Shown here in pieces: positions 33,819-41,813 of a stretch of 64,000 nucleotides of DNA. The notes beneath the pieces were generated by a model. The model had not been told where the DNA came from. It did not search any database and saw only the letters and a program-made list of their open reading frames with translations. Origin of the DNA: Oscillospiraceae bacterium. Lineage in GTDB: Bacteria > Bacillota > Clostridia > Oscillospirales > JAAYXM01. Both the position numbers and the translations under genes were made by a program. Position 1 is the first letter of the stretch; each line of letters opens with the position of its first letter. The stretch lies in the NCBI GenBank assembly GCA_017421025.1, contig JAFQME010000031.1, positions 62,001 through 126,000 on the forward strand, read 5' to 3'.

Positions 33819-34862
33819 ATGGCAACGATTCATCAAATCGATCCGAATTTTGAGGTGAAAACCAAAGTAAAACAAGAGGGCTTAGTATTTCGCAACTGTT
33901 TGGAAATACCGTTTTCCATCCATGGTCTGATGCGTGAGGGAGACCGTTTTTGCAGACTCCCGTTCGAGACGGCGAAAAACATCAGCCTCCCTGTGTCCTG
34001 GCTGTATGCGAATACCGCAGGCGGGCGGGTGCGGTTTCGGACCGACAGTCCGTATGTCGCCATTCATGCCGAATTCGGCACGCTTGGGAGGTTCCCGCAT
34101 TTTGCATTTTCGGGAAGTGCGGGGTTTGACTTGTATGCAGACGGTTGCTATCAGGGAACCTTTATGCCGCCGATTGACCTGGAGGGCGGATACGAAAGCA
34201 TTGTGAATCTGGACGGTGGGATGCATGAAATCACAGTCAACTTCCCGCTGTACAGTGAAGTGAAGGAGCTTTTTATCGGACTGGATGAGAACGCAAGCCT
34301 GTTTTCACCGAAAGAGTACGCAGTCAAAGACCCGGTGGTGTATTATGGGTCCTCCATCACCCAGGGCGGATGCGCTTCCAAACCCGGAAGCACGTATCAG
34401 AGTATTTTGTCCAACCGATTAGACTGCGATTACATGAATTTCGGATTCTCCGGAAACGCAAAAGGCGAGCCTGCCATGGCGGAGTATCTCGCCTCTCTTT
34501 CCATGAGTGCGTTTGTGCTGGATTACGATCACAACGCACCCACCCATGCGCATTTGGAAGAAACCCACGGAAGGTTTTTTGAAATCATGCGCAAAGCGCA
34601 CCCCAATCTTCCCATCCTGATGATGACCCGTCCGGTGTATTTCCGTGGCGAGTGGGAGTTGGGATTTGAGAGAATTGTGCAAAACACCTATGAAACCGCC
34701 CGTGCGGCAGGGGATGAAAACGTGTACCTCCTGACAGGCGATCAGCTTATGGCGCTTGTGCAGGACAACGGTACGGTGGACAACGTCCACCCAACCGACA
34801 GCGGCTTCCTCAGTATGGCAAATGCAATTGAGCCGGTGCTGAGAAAGATGTTAGGAAGATAA
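33819..34862 (+). CDS. Two-domain SGNH/GDSL hydrolase (carbohydrate-esterase-like)
   Basis: The 347-residue protein combines an N-terminal beta-sandwich (FRTDSPYVAIHAEFG...GSAGFDLYADGCYQG) with a C-terminal SGNH hydrolase domain. The nucleophile block is VVYYGSSITQGGCASKPG (Ser), the G and N positions appear in MNFGFSGNAKG, and the Asp-His pair is in VDNVHPTDSGF. This domain pair is found in acetyl-esterases acting on plant polysaccharides. There is no signal peptide, so it should be cytoplasmic and act on imported oligosaccharides. It is monocistronic between a divergent promoter and a terminator, and not far from uxaC, which fits hemicellulose or pectin use. Confidence 0.88.
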   Translation: MATIHQIDPNFEVKTKVKQEGLVFRNCLEIPFSIHGLMREGDRFCRLPFETAKNISLPVSWLYANTAGGRVRFRTDSPYVAIHAEFGTLGRFPHFAFSGSAGFDLYADGCYQGTFMPPIDLEGGYESIVNLDGGMHEITVNFPLYSEVKELFIGLDENASLFSPKEYAVKDPVVYYGSSITQGGCASKPGSTYQSILSNRLDCDYMNFGFSGNAKGEPAMAEYLASLSMSAFVLDYDHNAPTHAHLEETHGRFFEIMRKAHPNLPILMMTRPVYFRGEWELGFERIVQNTYETARAAGDENVYLLTGDQLMALVQDNGTVDNVHPTDSGFLSMANAIEPVLRKMLGR

Positions 34863-34892
34863 AAGAGCAGGACGCCTTTGTCCTGCTCTTTT
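34861..34892. terminator. Bidirectional terminator
   Basis: A4GAGCAGGAC pairs with GTCCTGCTCT4 (loop GCCTTT), between converging genes; the stem starts within the stop codon of the esterase gene. Confidence 0.93.
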
Positions 34893-34893
34893 C

Positions 34894-36810
34894 CTATTGT
34901 GGAATGAATTGTCCGAAAAGGGAATAACTGCGGTGGGCGGGGTCAAACAAGTTGTTATACTGCAGGATGGCGAGGCGGTCGAGTGCGTTTTTCTCCGCAC
35001 CGGCTGCATCCTCGAGCGGGAGATATCCTTGGGCTTCTTTGGAGTAGTAACCGTACGGGTTGAGTGCCGGGATAATCTGCTCCAATTCACGCAGGCTTTC
35101 GTAATACGGGGAAAGGGGAAGCCCGGCGGCAGTGAGCAGGCGATGCGGCAGGTAATTGATGCCGGTGAGCGGGATTTCTTCCGGGGAAATGTCATAATTT
35201 GCCCAGATGAAGAAGGGGACGGTGTATTGGGTCATTGTTTTCTCAAGACCCGAAAGTTTCCATGCCCCAATGGATTCGTAAAATTCCCCTTCCAGCCAAG
35301 GCTGGTGGTCCCCAAACAGGAGAAGAATGGTGTCCTCGGGGAAGTCTCGCAGCGATTCGATTAAAAACTCAAGTGCTTTGTCGGATGCGTGCAGGGTGGA
35401 GAGGTACTGCTCGGCGCGGGGGAACAGATCGGGATAATCGGTGAGGGAGACCGTGTTGACAAAGTCCTCGCCGGTATAATCATAGCCGCCGTGGTTTTGC
35501 ATGGAGACCCCGAAGAAAAAGAGGGGATTTTCCCGTGGTGCTTTGATTTTCTCCAGCATGAACTCATACATTTCTTGGTCAGAGACATAGGTGCGGAGCA
35601 GGTTTTTCTGCGGATAGGAATCGAGGAAGGTTGCATCAACGAATCCGAATTCCGGATAGAGCTTCTTGCGGGACCAGCCGTTTGCATAATACGGGTGGGT
35701 GGCGATGCTCTCGTAGCCATAGGCATTGAGCAGGCGTGGCAAAACGAATATTTTGCCGTGGACAAATTGCTGGTAAGCCACTGAGGTGGGCGGCAAGAAT
35801 GCCATGGTATGTCCGGTGAGAAACTCAAACTCCGAGTTTGCAGTATTTCCGCCAAAGACCGAGGCGAGCGCCCAACCGTGAATGGATTCGGATTTGAGCT
35901 TGTCGAAATACGGGAAAAACGGGGTGTTGGTGTTCACCTCGCCAAAGACACGTGGGTCGGTAAAGGCTTCGTTCATAATCACAATGATGTTGGGGCGCCG
36001 TGCGTCTTTCAGGTCGGGTGGATCAAAACTTCCGCCGAGCAGGTCCGCATCATACTCCTGCGGTTTTTTTACCGAGGAATCCCGAATACTGAGCAGAAAA
36101 TTCAGATAATACCCGTTGACCACCGAACCACGGGTGTCCCACAACTCGGTTTTGATTGGGCCGATTGCTTTGGAAAGCGATACACACGCAATCAGGGCGA
36201 CCAGCCCGGTGAGCGCACGGGTGCGAGCGGGTAGTTTCCAACGCACGGGCGGGAAGGTGAATTGCAAAAACAGCACCAGGGCAAATACCGCCCAACCGAA
36301 GAACATCTCGGACGAGATCACAGCGGTGTATTGGTCTGCGACATTCAGCGCAGTGGCAAAAGAAAACACATCGGAAGCGAGGAGTTCTTTGCCCCGGAAC
36401 TGATAGACCAAACCGTTTGCGAGGGTAAGAAAGGCGAGTGCGACCGAGGCTGCAGTGACCGAAGCACGGGGCTTTCCGCAAAGCAGGAACAGGACGCCGC
36501 ACACCACCAGCATGCACAGTGCATTCAGAAAGAAGAGATACGGACTTGTTTGCAGGTACTTTACACTGTTGATGACAGTGAGGGTGGAAAACCAGGTTGC
36601 AAGGAGCATGAGGGCACTCCACACTGCGGTGATGGCAGCGGAGAGGGGGCGGGAGGTGACCGTGATGCGCAAGCTGCCCACGAGGAGAAAGCAAACGCCG
36701 AGCACCGCACCTGTGATGGGTGCGGAATACTTTATCCCCAAAAGCCCTGCTGCGAGCCCCAAAAGCAAACCCAAGATTCCTTTTTTCCAGTCAATTCGAA
36801 TGTTACACAT
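34894..36810 (-). CDS. LTA-synthase-family sulfatase-fold membrane enzyme
   Basis: The 638-residue protein has about five to six N-terminal membrane helices (residues 10-220) and an extracellular sulfatase-like domain starting RPNIIVIMNEAFTDPRVF. The catalytic threonine region is FGGNTANSEFEFLTGH; further metal and substrate motifs are MQNHGGYDYTG and LLLFGDHQPWL. Such enzymes transfer glycerol-phosphate (or another phospho-alcohol) onto glycolipid or wall glycan. The Asn in NEAF replaces the Glu of the more usual ESF/ESL metal motif, so its substrate could differ from lipoteichoic acid. Its start overlaps the stop of the upstream membrane-protein gene by 8 bases, implying coupling. Confidence 0.9.
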   Translation of the reverse strand: MCNIRIDWKKGILGLLLGLAAGLLGIKYSAPITGAVLGVCFLLVGSLRITVTSRPLSAAITAVWSALMLLATWFSTLTVINSVKYLQTSPYLFFLNALCMLVVCGVLFLLCGKPRASVTAASVALAFLTLANGLVYQFRGKELLASDVFSFATALNVADQYTAVISSEMFFGWAVFALVLFLQFTFPPVRWKLPARTRALTGLVALIACVSLSKAIGPIKTELWDTRGSVVNGYYLNFLLSIRDSSVKKPQEYDADLLGGSFDPPDLKDARRPNIIVIMNEAFTDPRVFGEVNTNTPFFPYFDKLKSESIHGWALASVFGGNTANSEFEFLTGHTMAFLPPTSVAYQQFVHGKIFVLPRLLNAYGYESIATHPYYANGWSRKKLYPEFGFVDATFLDSYPQKNLLRTYVSDQEMYEFMLEKIKAPRENPLFFFGVSMQNHGGYDYTGEDFVNTVSLTDYPDLFPRAEQYLSTLHASDKALEFLIESLRDFPEDTILLLFGDHQPWLEGEFYESIGAWKLSGLEKTMTQYTVPFFIWANYDISPEEIPLTGINYLPHRLLTAAGLPLSPYYESLRELEQIIPALNPYGYYSKEAQGYLPLEDAAGAEKNALDRLAILQYNNLFDPAHRSYSLFGQFIPQ

Positions 36811-37369
36811 GAGAAACTCTTTTCTTGTTCAGTATTTTTTGAATACGGGGGCGGTTGTAGCGCTGAATCACAATGAATTGCGCATCAAATAACATGGCGA
36901 GGATTGCGGTGATGAGAAAAACCGGAAACGCACCCCAAATCAGAGAAAACAAAAGCGTGGAAAGCGAGATCAATTCATTGATCCAGTGATCGGTCTCGGA
37001 TTTTGCCATGGTATTTGCGATTTCTTCTAATGTACGGTCTTTGAGCGAGAATTCTTCGGGACGGTAAGTGAGCGCCTTGTCTTTCCAGACTTTCACCCGC
37101 AAGAGTCGGTACAGTGCAGGCTCGAAGCGCCGCTCACGAAACCATGCGTGGGTGTGACGGATGGGAAGGTGCGTGGTCACAACTCCAAACAGAAGCCGCA
37201 CCCATAAATGGTATAGCACCGTGATGGCGGTCACACCTGTCCACAAAACCGCCGGGTGACGGAGAAAGGACCCGTAATACAGGGGAAAACAGATTGCGGC
37301 GATGACTGCGGCGCCCGCAATCACGAGATACATCAAAATCGCAGACCCGCTTTTCTTTGACTTGGACAT
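36803..37369 (-). CDS. CrtO-like integral membrane protein
   Basis: The 188-residue protein has four hydrophobic segments (near residues 10-35, 42-62, 130-150 and 152-172). The cytoplasmic block WFRERRFEPALYRLLRVKVWKDKALTY matches the WF+xRRFExxLYxxLxVxxWKD pattern of the glycosyl-4,4'-diaponeurosporenoate acyltransferase (CrtO) family, whose non-carotenoid members have no fixed role. The end, HWINELISLSTLLFSLIWGAFPVFLI, also fits. Translationally coupled to the LTA-synthase-like gene, it may acylate or otherwise alter a wall glycolipid; that is inference. Confidence 0.72.
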   Translation of the reverse strand: MSKSKKSGSAILMYLVIAGAAVIAAICFPLYYGSFLRHPAVLWTGVTAITVLYHLWVRLLFGVVTTHLPIRHTHAWFRERRFEPALYRLLRVKVWKDKALTYRPEEFSLKDRTLEEIANTMAKSETDHWINELISLSTLLFSLIWGAFPVFLITAILAMLFDAQFIVIQRYNRPRIQKILNKKRVSHV

Positions 37370-37384
37370 GAAAAAACGACCTTT

Positions 37385-38302
37385 CTATTCATCGCAAACA
37401 ACTCGAAGTTTGCGCTTGCATTCTTCATCAATCGCACGTCCCCATGGGGATTCGTCGATTCTTTTTCCCTCAAGAGATTTGGATTGGGTAATATGGATAT
37501 ATTGATAGTCAATCAGGCGTACGGTCGGGAAGCCGTCTTTTGGCATTCTTAAAGCAAAGATGAGCAGAAACGAAAAATCCGGTCCACGCAAGGGATACTC
37601 CAGCTCGCACTTGGCAAGCACGTTAAAAATATGGATTCCCTGAATGCTTCCGACAAAATAATCATCGTCAACGGTTTTGCACTGTGTCACGGTATAATCA
37701 ATGTCATATGCTTTGGTGCCGCAAAACTCGAACAGTTTCTTCGTTTCACCGTTGTGATTGTTTTTGCAGAGAATCGAAAAAGCATCGGCGTGTTTGTCGG
37801 AGGATGCCGCCCCATTTACCACAGAGTCTTTTTCCATAAAAAACGAAAATTCACTGTTTTCAAAAAATGGGACTTTCTTGGTGGCAAATACCGTATTCGG
37901 TAAATTGGATTGTATCATACGGATTTGCCGATTGATATCGCTTTCCCCGTATAAAATCGCATATTGCACACTGCTCAACATCATCTCTAATCCTGCCGGC
38001 AAATCAATTTGCTCCAGAAAAACCGGGAGGAGTTTAATCTGCTTTGAGATGGCATAGTTGATTTCTGCTTTGACATACTGAGATGTAACCGAGTTTTTGG
38101 TAAGCATGATGACAACAATCTCGGAATTCTTCAAATGCTCCGCAAGATCGTCATTCCATGATTCTCCCGGAGTGAGACCCTCGTCGTACCAAATGCGACA
38201 CATATTCTGCTTTAAGCCGATCACAATTTTTTCTACCACGTCTCGATCGGCGTGGGCATAGGAGAAAAAAGCATAAGGTTCCTTGCCTGTATATGCATTC
38301 AT
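37385..38302 (-). CDS. TIR-domain protein with unassigned C-terminal domain
   Basis: Residues 8-125 form a bacterial TIR domain: YAFFSYAHADRDVVEKI, the IWYDEGLTPGESWNDDL BB-loop region, IVVIMLTKNSVTSQYVKAEINYAI and LLPVFLEQIDLP. Glu80 in YVKAEI is placed like the catalytic Glu of TIR NAD+ hydrolases. Residues about 140-305 match nothing I know; they are rich in Phe/Asp and could sense a trigger. TIR proteins commonly serve in anti-phage abortive infection, sometimes in signalling. The gene looks more A+T-rich than its neighbours by eye and sits alone between housekeeping genes on the same strand, as an acquired defence gene might. GGAG precedes the ATG by 8 bases. Confidence 0.82.
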   Translation of the reverse strand: MNAYTGKEPYAFFSYAHADRDVVEKIVIGLKQNMCRIWYDEGLTPGESWNDDLAEHLKNSEIVVIMLTKNSVTSQYVKAEINYAISKQIKLLPVFLEQIDLPAGLEMMLSSVQYAILYGESDINRQIRMIQSNLPNTVFATKKVPFFENSEFSFFMEKDSVVNGAASSDKHADAFSILCKNNHNGETKKLFEFCGTKAYDIDYTVTQCKTVDDDYFVGSIQGIHIFNVLAKCELEYPLRGPDFSFLLIFALRMPKDGFPTVRLIDYQYIHITQSKSLEGKRIDESPWGRAIDEECKRKLRVVCDE

Positions 38303-38377
38303 AGAAAAACTCCTGTCTTAAAAATCTTATGGACTCCGTTTGACCGTTTTGTTATAAAACGATTGATAAAGTGCACG

Positions 38378-39514
38378 CTATGTGCGACACAGCAGCACGC
38401 AGCACTCTACATGGTTGGTGTGGGGGAACATATCGACGGGTTGTAGTTTTTGAGCGGAGTAGTGTTTGGTAAGGGTGCGCAGATCCCGTGCCAAAGTCTC
38501 CGGGTTACAGGAAACATAGACGATTTTCTTGGGTGCGAGGGTGAGCAGTGACTGCAAAAACTCATTGGAACAGCCGGCTCGTGGCGGGTCTATAAATGCG
38601 ACGTCGATGGGGTCGCAGAATTCCTGCATGAATGCGCCTGCGTCTGCACAGAAAAACCGTGCGTTTTTAATGTTGTTGCGTTTTGCGTTTGCAATCGCAT
38701 CCCGCACCGCATCCCGGTTGGATTCCACACCGATGACCTGTTTTGCGGTTTTTGCGGCACACAGCCCGATGGTGCCGATGCCGCAGTAGGCGTCTAAGAC
38801 CACTTCGTTTCCGTTGAGGTCCGCAAAGTCCAATGCGGTTTTGTAAAGCCGCTCGGTTTGGGTGGGGTTGACCTGATAGAAAGAGCGGGAGGAGATGCGG
38901 AAGGTACATCCGCACAGGGTATCTTCGATATAACCCGGGCCAAAGAGCACTTTTTCGTTGGGGCCCAGCATGAGCCCTTCAAAGTCACGGTTGACATTGT
39001 GAATCACGGTTGTGATTTCGGGGTGTTTTTCAAGCAGGGCACGGACAAAATTGTTCTTCCCGGGGAATACCGGGGTGGCGGAAACCAGCACCACCATAAT
39101 CTCCCCGCTCTGAAACCCACGGCGCACCAGCACATGACGCAAAAACCCACGCCCTGTATATGGCTGATAGGGGAGCAGTTTGAAACTCGGCATGAGTTTT
39201 CGGATTGTGGCGATGATACGGTCGGACGCTTTGTCGGTGAGCATGCACGAATCGGTAGACACCACGGTATGCGACCCGGACTGATACACCCCTGAGGTAA
39301 TGCGGCGTGCTTTGGTGAGCACAAACGCCATTTGGGTTTTGTTGCGATAATGATAGGGGTACTTCATGCCCAAAATGGGGGCAGGGTTACAAAATTTGCC
39401 CAAAAGACGGGAGACCATACTTTGCTTTTTGGCAAGCTGGTCTTCGTAGGGCATATGGAGGAGTTGACAGCCGCCGCAACGGTGGGCGACTTCACAAGTG
39501 GGTGTGTTGTTCAT
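38378..39514 (-). CDS. RlmD/RumA-type RNA uracil-C5 methyltransferase, TRAM-less
   Basis: This family uses S-adenosylmethionine to methylate uracil C5 in 23S rRNA. The 378-residue protein begins with the iron-sulfur cysteines CEVAHRCGGC (CX5CX2C) and lacks the N-terminal TRAM domain. The methyltransferase core is complete: YRNKTQMAFV, FYQVNPTQTERLYKTALDFADL, VVLDAYCGIGTIGLCAAK (SAM binding), FIDPPRAGCS and VYVSCNPETLARDL, which contains the catalytic Cys. A second family member with a TRAM domain lies at 41814-43169, so the two probably act on different uridines. It is downstream of the TetM-like gene with only 2 bases between them. Confidence 0.9.
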   Translation of the reverse strand: MNNTPTCEVAHRCGGCQLLHMPYEDQLAKKQSMVSRLLGKFCNPAPILGMKYPYHYRNKTQMAFVLTKARRITSGVYQSGSHTVVSTDSCMLTDKASDRIIATIRKLMPSFKLLPYQPYTGRGFLRHVLVRRGFQSGEIMVVLVSATPVFPGKNNFVRALLEKHPEITTVIHNVNRDFEGLMLGPNEKVLFGPGYIEDTLCGCTFRISSRSFYQVNPTQTERLYKTALDFADLNGNEVVLDAYCGIGTIGLCAAKTAKQVIGVESNRDAVRDAIANAKRNNIKNARFFCADAGAFMQEFCDPIDVAFIDPPRAGCSNEFLQSLLTLAPKKIVYVSCNPETLARDLRTLTKHYSAQKLQPVDMFPHTNHVECCVLLCRT

Positions 39515-39516
39515 AC

Positions 39517-41373
39517 TCAGCCTTCCTTTTTCTCGGTATGCATCATAGCCTCGGCATCAAACCACGGCACCACAAACGAGGTGCCTTTTGCACAGAATAC
39601 CGAGGAGGCGGGATTTTCTAAATCCGAATCCGGGTCATAATTTGCCGCTGCGAGGACTTCTTCCCGATTGTGGCAGGGCTCATATCCGTCGAAGTGGGAG
39701 GTCAAAACCCCGGTGCCGTGTGTAAACGAGGCGAGGTCAAATCGAAATGCGGCGAGGGTGGCAGTGGGCGCACGACCTTTGATGCAGTCGTGCCCGCAAA
39801 TTTCACACTCGGCGGCGCAAGTCTGAAGCTCGCTCATGGCACGGCCGAGGAATTCCGGCTCCAAATACAGGGTAAACGTTTCATACGGCTCAAGCAGAAG
39901 GCTCTCTGCATGGTGGAGTGCGGCACGGATGGCACGGTAGGTCGCTTCACGGAAATCTCCGCCCTCTGTGTGCTTGTTATGCGCACGCCCGTCCAGCAAG
40001 GTGACTCTGACATCGCAGAGCGGGGCACCGGTCAGGGTGCCGAGATGTTCTTTTTCGTAAACGTGGGTACGGATGAGGTTTTGGAAGGACTCGGCAAGCA
40101 CGTCACGGGGACACTCGGAAGCAAAACAGAGCCCTGCTCCCCGTGGAAGCGGGTCGAGTCGGAGTTGGACTTCTGCATAGTGCCGCAACGGCTCAAAATG
40201 CCCGAAGCCGATGGCCGGGGCTTTGACGGTTTCACGATAGGAAACCGTGGGTTTGGTAAAGGTTGCGGAAATCCCGAACCGGGTTTTTAACAAATGCGTC
40301 AGAATCTCGATATGGATTTTTCCCGAAACGGTAAGCTCGATCTCGCCGCCTTTGATACAGACTGAGAGCGCCGGGTCCTCGGCTTCCAAAATGCGAAACG
40401 AGGGGAGTGAACGGACCGGATCGTCCACCACCGCACGGGTGCGCAGCGGCGCATAGGGCGGATCCCCGTCGGGCAAAAGCTCCCGAGGACCGAGTGCGGC
40501 AAACACCTCGCCTGCGGTGACTTTCGGTGTGGAAACAAACTGTCCGCCTTGATACAGACGCAGCTCATCCACCTGCTCGCCACGCAGAAACTCTTTGGTG
40601 CGCAGGGTCCCGCTCGTCGCTTTACAAAACGTGATGCGGCGGCCCTTGTCATCGTGGCGGATTTGATAGACGGTTGCGGCAAACGGTGCTGTTTCGTCAA
40701 ATGAGGTTTGGATGAATTGGCTTACTGTGTCAAGACATGCCAAAACCCCGTCACCGTTGATGGCAGAGCCAAACAGCACGGGAAAACATTCCCCGTCGCC
40801 GAGGAGACGGGCGAGGGTTTTATGAAGCAACGATTCGGTGACCGAATCCGAGAAGTAGTGTTCGAAAAAGTCGGCATCCCGCTCGGCGGCAAATTCCGCA
40901 AGGTCTGCATCCCAATCCAAAACATCGGGCGAGAGGCGTGCCTTGAGCACCGAGAGGGTTTCCTCCCGGGAAAATCCGGCAAGGTCGGTTTTATTCACAA
41001 ACAAAACGGTGGGGATTTTGTGCGTGCGGAGAAGATCAAAGAGGGTGAGTGTGTGTGCCTGCACACCGCCGCTTCCCCCAATAAGCAAAATTGCCGCATC
41101 CAGGATTGGAAGGGTGCGTGCGGCTTCCGAGAGGAAATCCGCATGCCCCGGAGTGTCGATGAAAGTATATTCGTCGCCGTGATACGAAAACCGTGCCTGA
41201 CCCGAAAATACGGTGATGCCTCGTTCCCGTTCGATCTCGTGGGTGTCCAGGTGCGAGGTGCCCGCATCCACCGAGCCCGGGGTGCGTACCCCGCCTGTGA
41301 GGTACAAAAGCTGCTCGGAAAAGGTGGTTTTTCCGGCGTCTACATGGGCAAAAATTCCAATCGTCCGTTTCAT
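39517..41373 (-). CDS. TetM-like (EF-G superfamily) translation GTPase with a Cys cluster
   Basis: The 618-residue protein has all G-motifs: AHVDAGKTT, the ERERGITVFSGQ switch, DTPGHADFLSE and NKTD. Domains II to V follow in the order of TetM/TetO ribosomal protection proteins (PSFRILEAEDPALSV; SGKIHIEILTHLLKTRFG; LLEPYETFTLYLEPEFLGRAMSEL). Residues 519-530 read CAAECEICGHDC, a CX3CX2CX3C cluster not found in TetM, and the loop-III YSPVSTPADF-type motif of tetracycline protection is replaced by TEGGDFRE. It is safer to call it a TetM-related translation factor of unknown role. The ATG at 41373 has GGAG 6 bases upstream; the open frame extends 27 codons further up without a ribosome site. Confidence 0.85.
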   Translation of the reverse strand: MKRTIGIFAHVDAGKTTFSEQLLYLTGGVRTPGSVDAGTSHLDTHEIERERGITVFSGQARFSYHGDEYTFIDTPGHADFLSEAARTLPILDAAILLIGGSGGVQAHTLTLFDLLRTHKIPTVLFVNKTDLAGFSREETLSVLKARLSPDVLDWDADLAEFAAERDADFFEHYFSDSVTESLLHKTLARLLGDGECFPVLFGSAINGDGVLACLDTVSQFIQTSFDETAPFAATVYQIRHDDKGRRITFCKATSGTLRTKEFLRGEQVDELRLYQGGQFVSTPKVTAGEVFAALGPRELLPDGDPPYAPLRTRAVVDDPVRSLPSFRILEAEDPALSVCIKGGEIELTVSGKIHIEILTHLLKTRFGISATFTKPTVSYRETVKAPAIGFGHFEPLRHYAEVQLRLDPLPRGAGLCFASECPRDVLAESFQNLIRTHVYEKEHLGTLTGAPLCDVRVTLLDGRAHNKHTEGGDFREATYRAIRAALHHAESLLLEPYETFTLYLEPEFLGRAMSELQTCAAECEICGHDCIKGRAPTATLAAFRFDLASFTHGTGVLTSHFDGYEPCHNREEVLAAANYDPDSDLENPASSVFCAKGTSFVVPWFDAEAMMHTEKKEG

Positions 41374-41383
41374 GGAAACTCCT

Positions 41384-41809
41384 TTATTCGGTGAGGATTT
41401 TAATCGCTGTTTTGTATTTCTCGCCACGGGCACGTGCGGCATCGGTGACAACATCCAGCCGTGTCAGGTCGCTGTTGTGCGCAAGGTCTGCGAGTTTGAC
41501 CGCACGGGCGATGGGATTTTTCTTGATGGCACGGACATAATCGAAATAGTCGGTTGCGTCGTCGTGCGTCATGAGGGTGAGTGCCTCGATGATCTCAGGC
41601 GGGAACTCACGGGCGAGATCGTCTAAGGTGATGTCGGTGTCTTCTGCCACATCGTGAAGGAGTGCCACACAAATCTCCGCTTCATCGGTCATTTGCTCAG
41701 CGAGATGGATCGGATGATAGAGATAGGGCATTCCGTTTTTGTCGGTCTGGTCTTTGTGTGCGTCAAATGCGATTCGCATCGCTTTTTTGGTGAGTGCGGT
41801 ATACAGCAT
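41384..41809 (-). CDS. Small HD-domain (p)ppGpp-hydrolase-like protein
   Basis: The 141-residue protein is a single HD domain of the RelA/SpoT hydrolase type: AFDAHKDQTDKNGMPYLYHPIHLAEQM, the HD motif ALLHDVAEDTDITLDDL and VKLADLAHNSDL. No synthetase, TGS or ACT domain is present, as in Mesh1-like small alarmone hydrolases. Candidate activity is hydrolysis of (p)ppGpp or another nucleotide. The ATG at 41809 follows AAAGGA and lies 4 bases after the stop of the rlmD-like gene, and the TetM-like gene follows within 10 bases, so all are in one operon with ribosome-linked enzymes. Confidence 0.85.
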   Translation of the reverse strand: MLYTALTKKAMRIAFDAHKDQTDKNGMPYLYHPIHLAEQMTDEAEICVALLHDVAEDTDITLDDLAREFPPEIIEALTLMTHDDATDYFDYVRAIKKNPIARAVKLADLAHNSDLTRLDVVTDAARARGEKYKTAIKILTE

Positions 41810-41813
41810 ACGA

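Noticed and set aside
39784-39819. Radical-SAM motif (CX3CX2C) in the TetM-like protein
   Set aside because: Spacing fits by chance, but there is no TIM-barrel context; it lies in the C-terminal region of an EF-G-type protein.
39517-41373. Tetracycline resistance gene tet(M)
   Set aside because: Overall fold matches, but the drug-displacing loop is not conserved and a Cys cluster is inserted, so resistance cannot be claimed.
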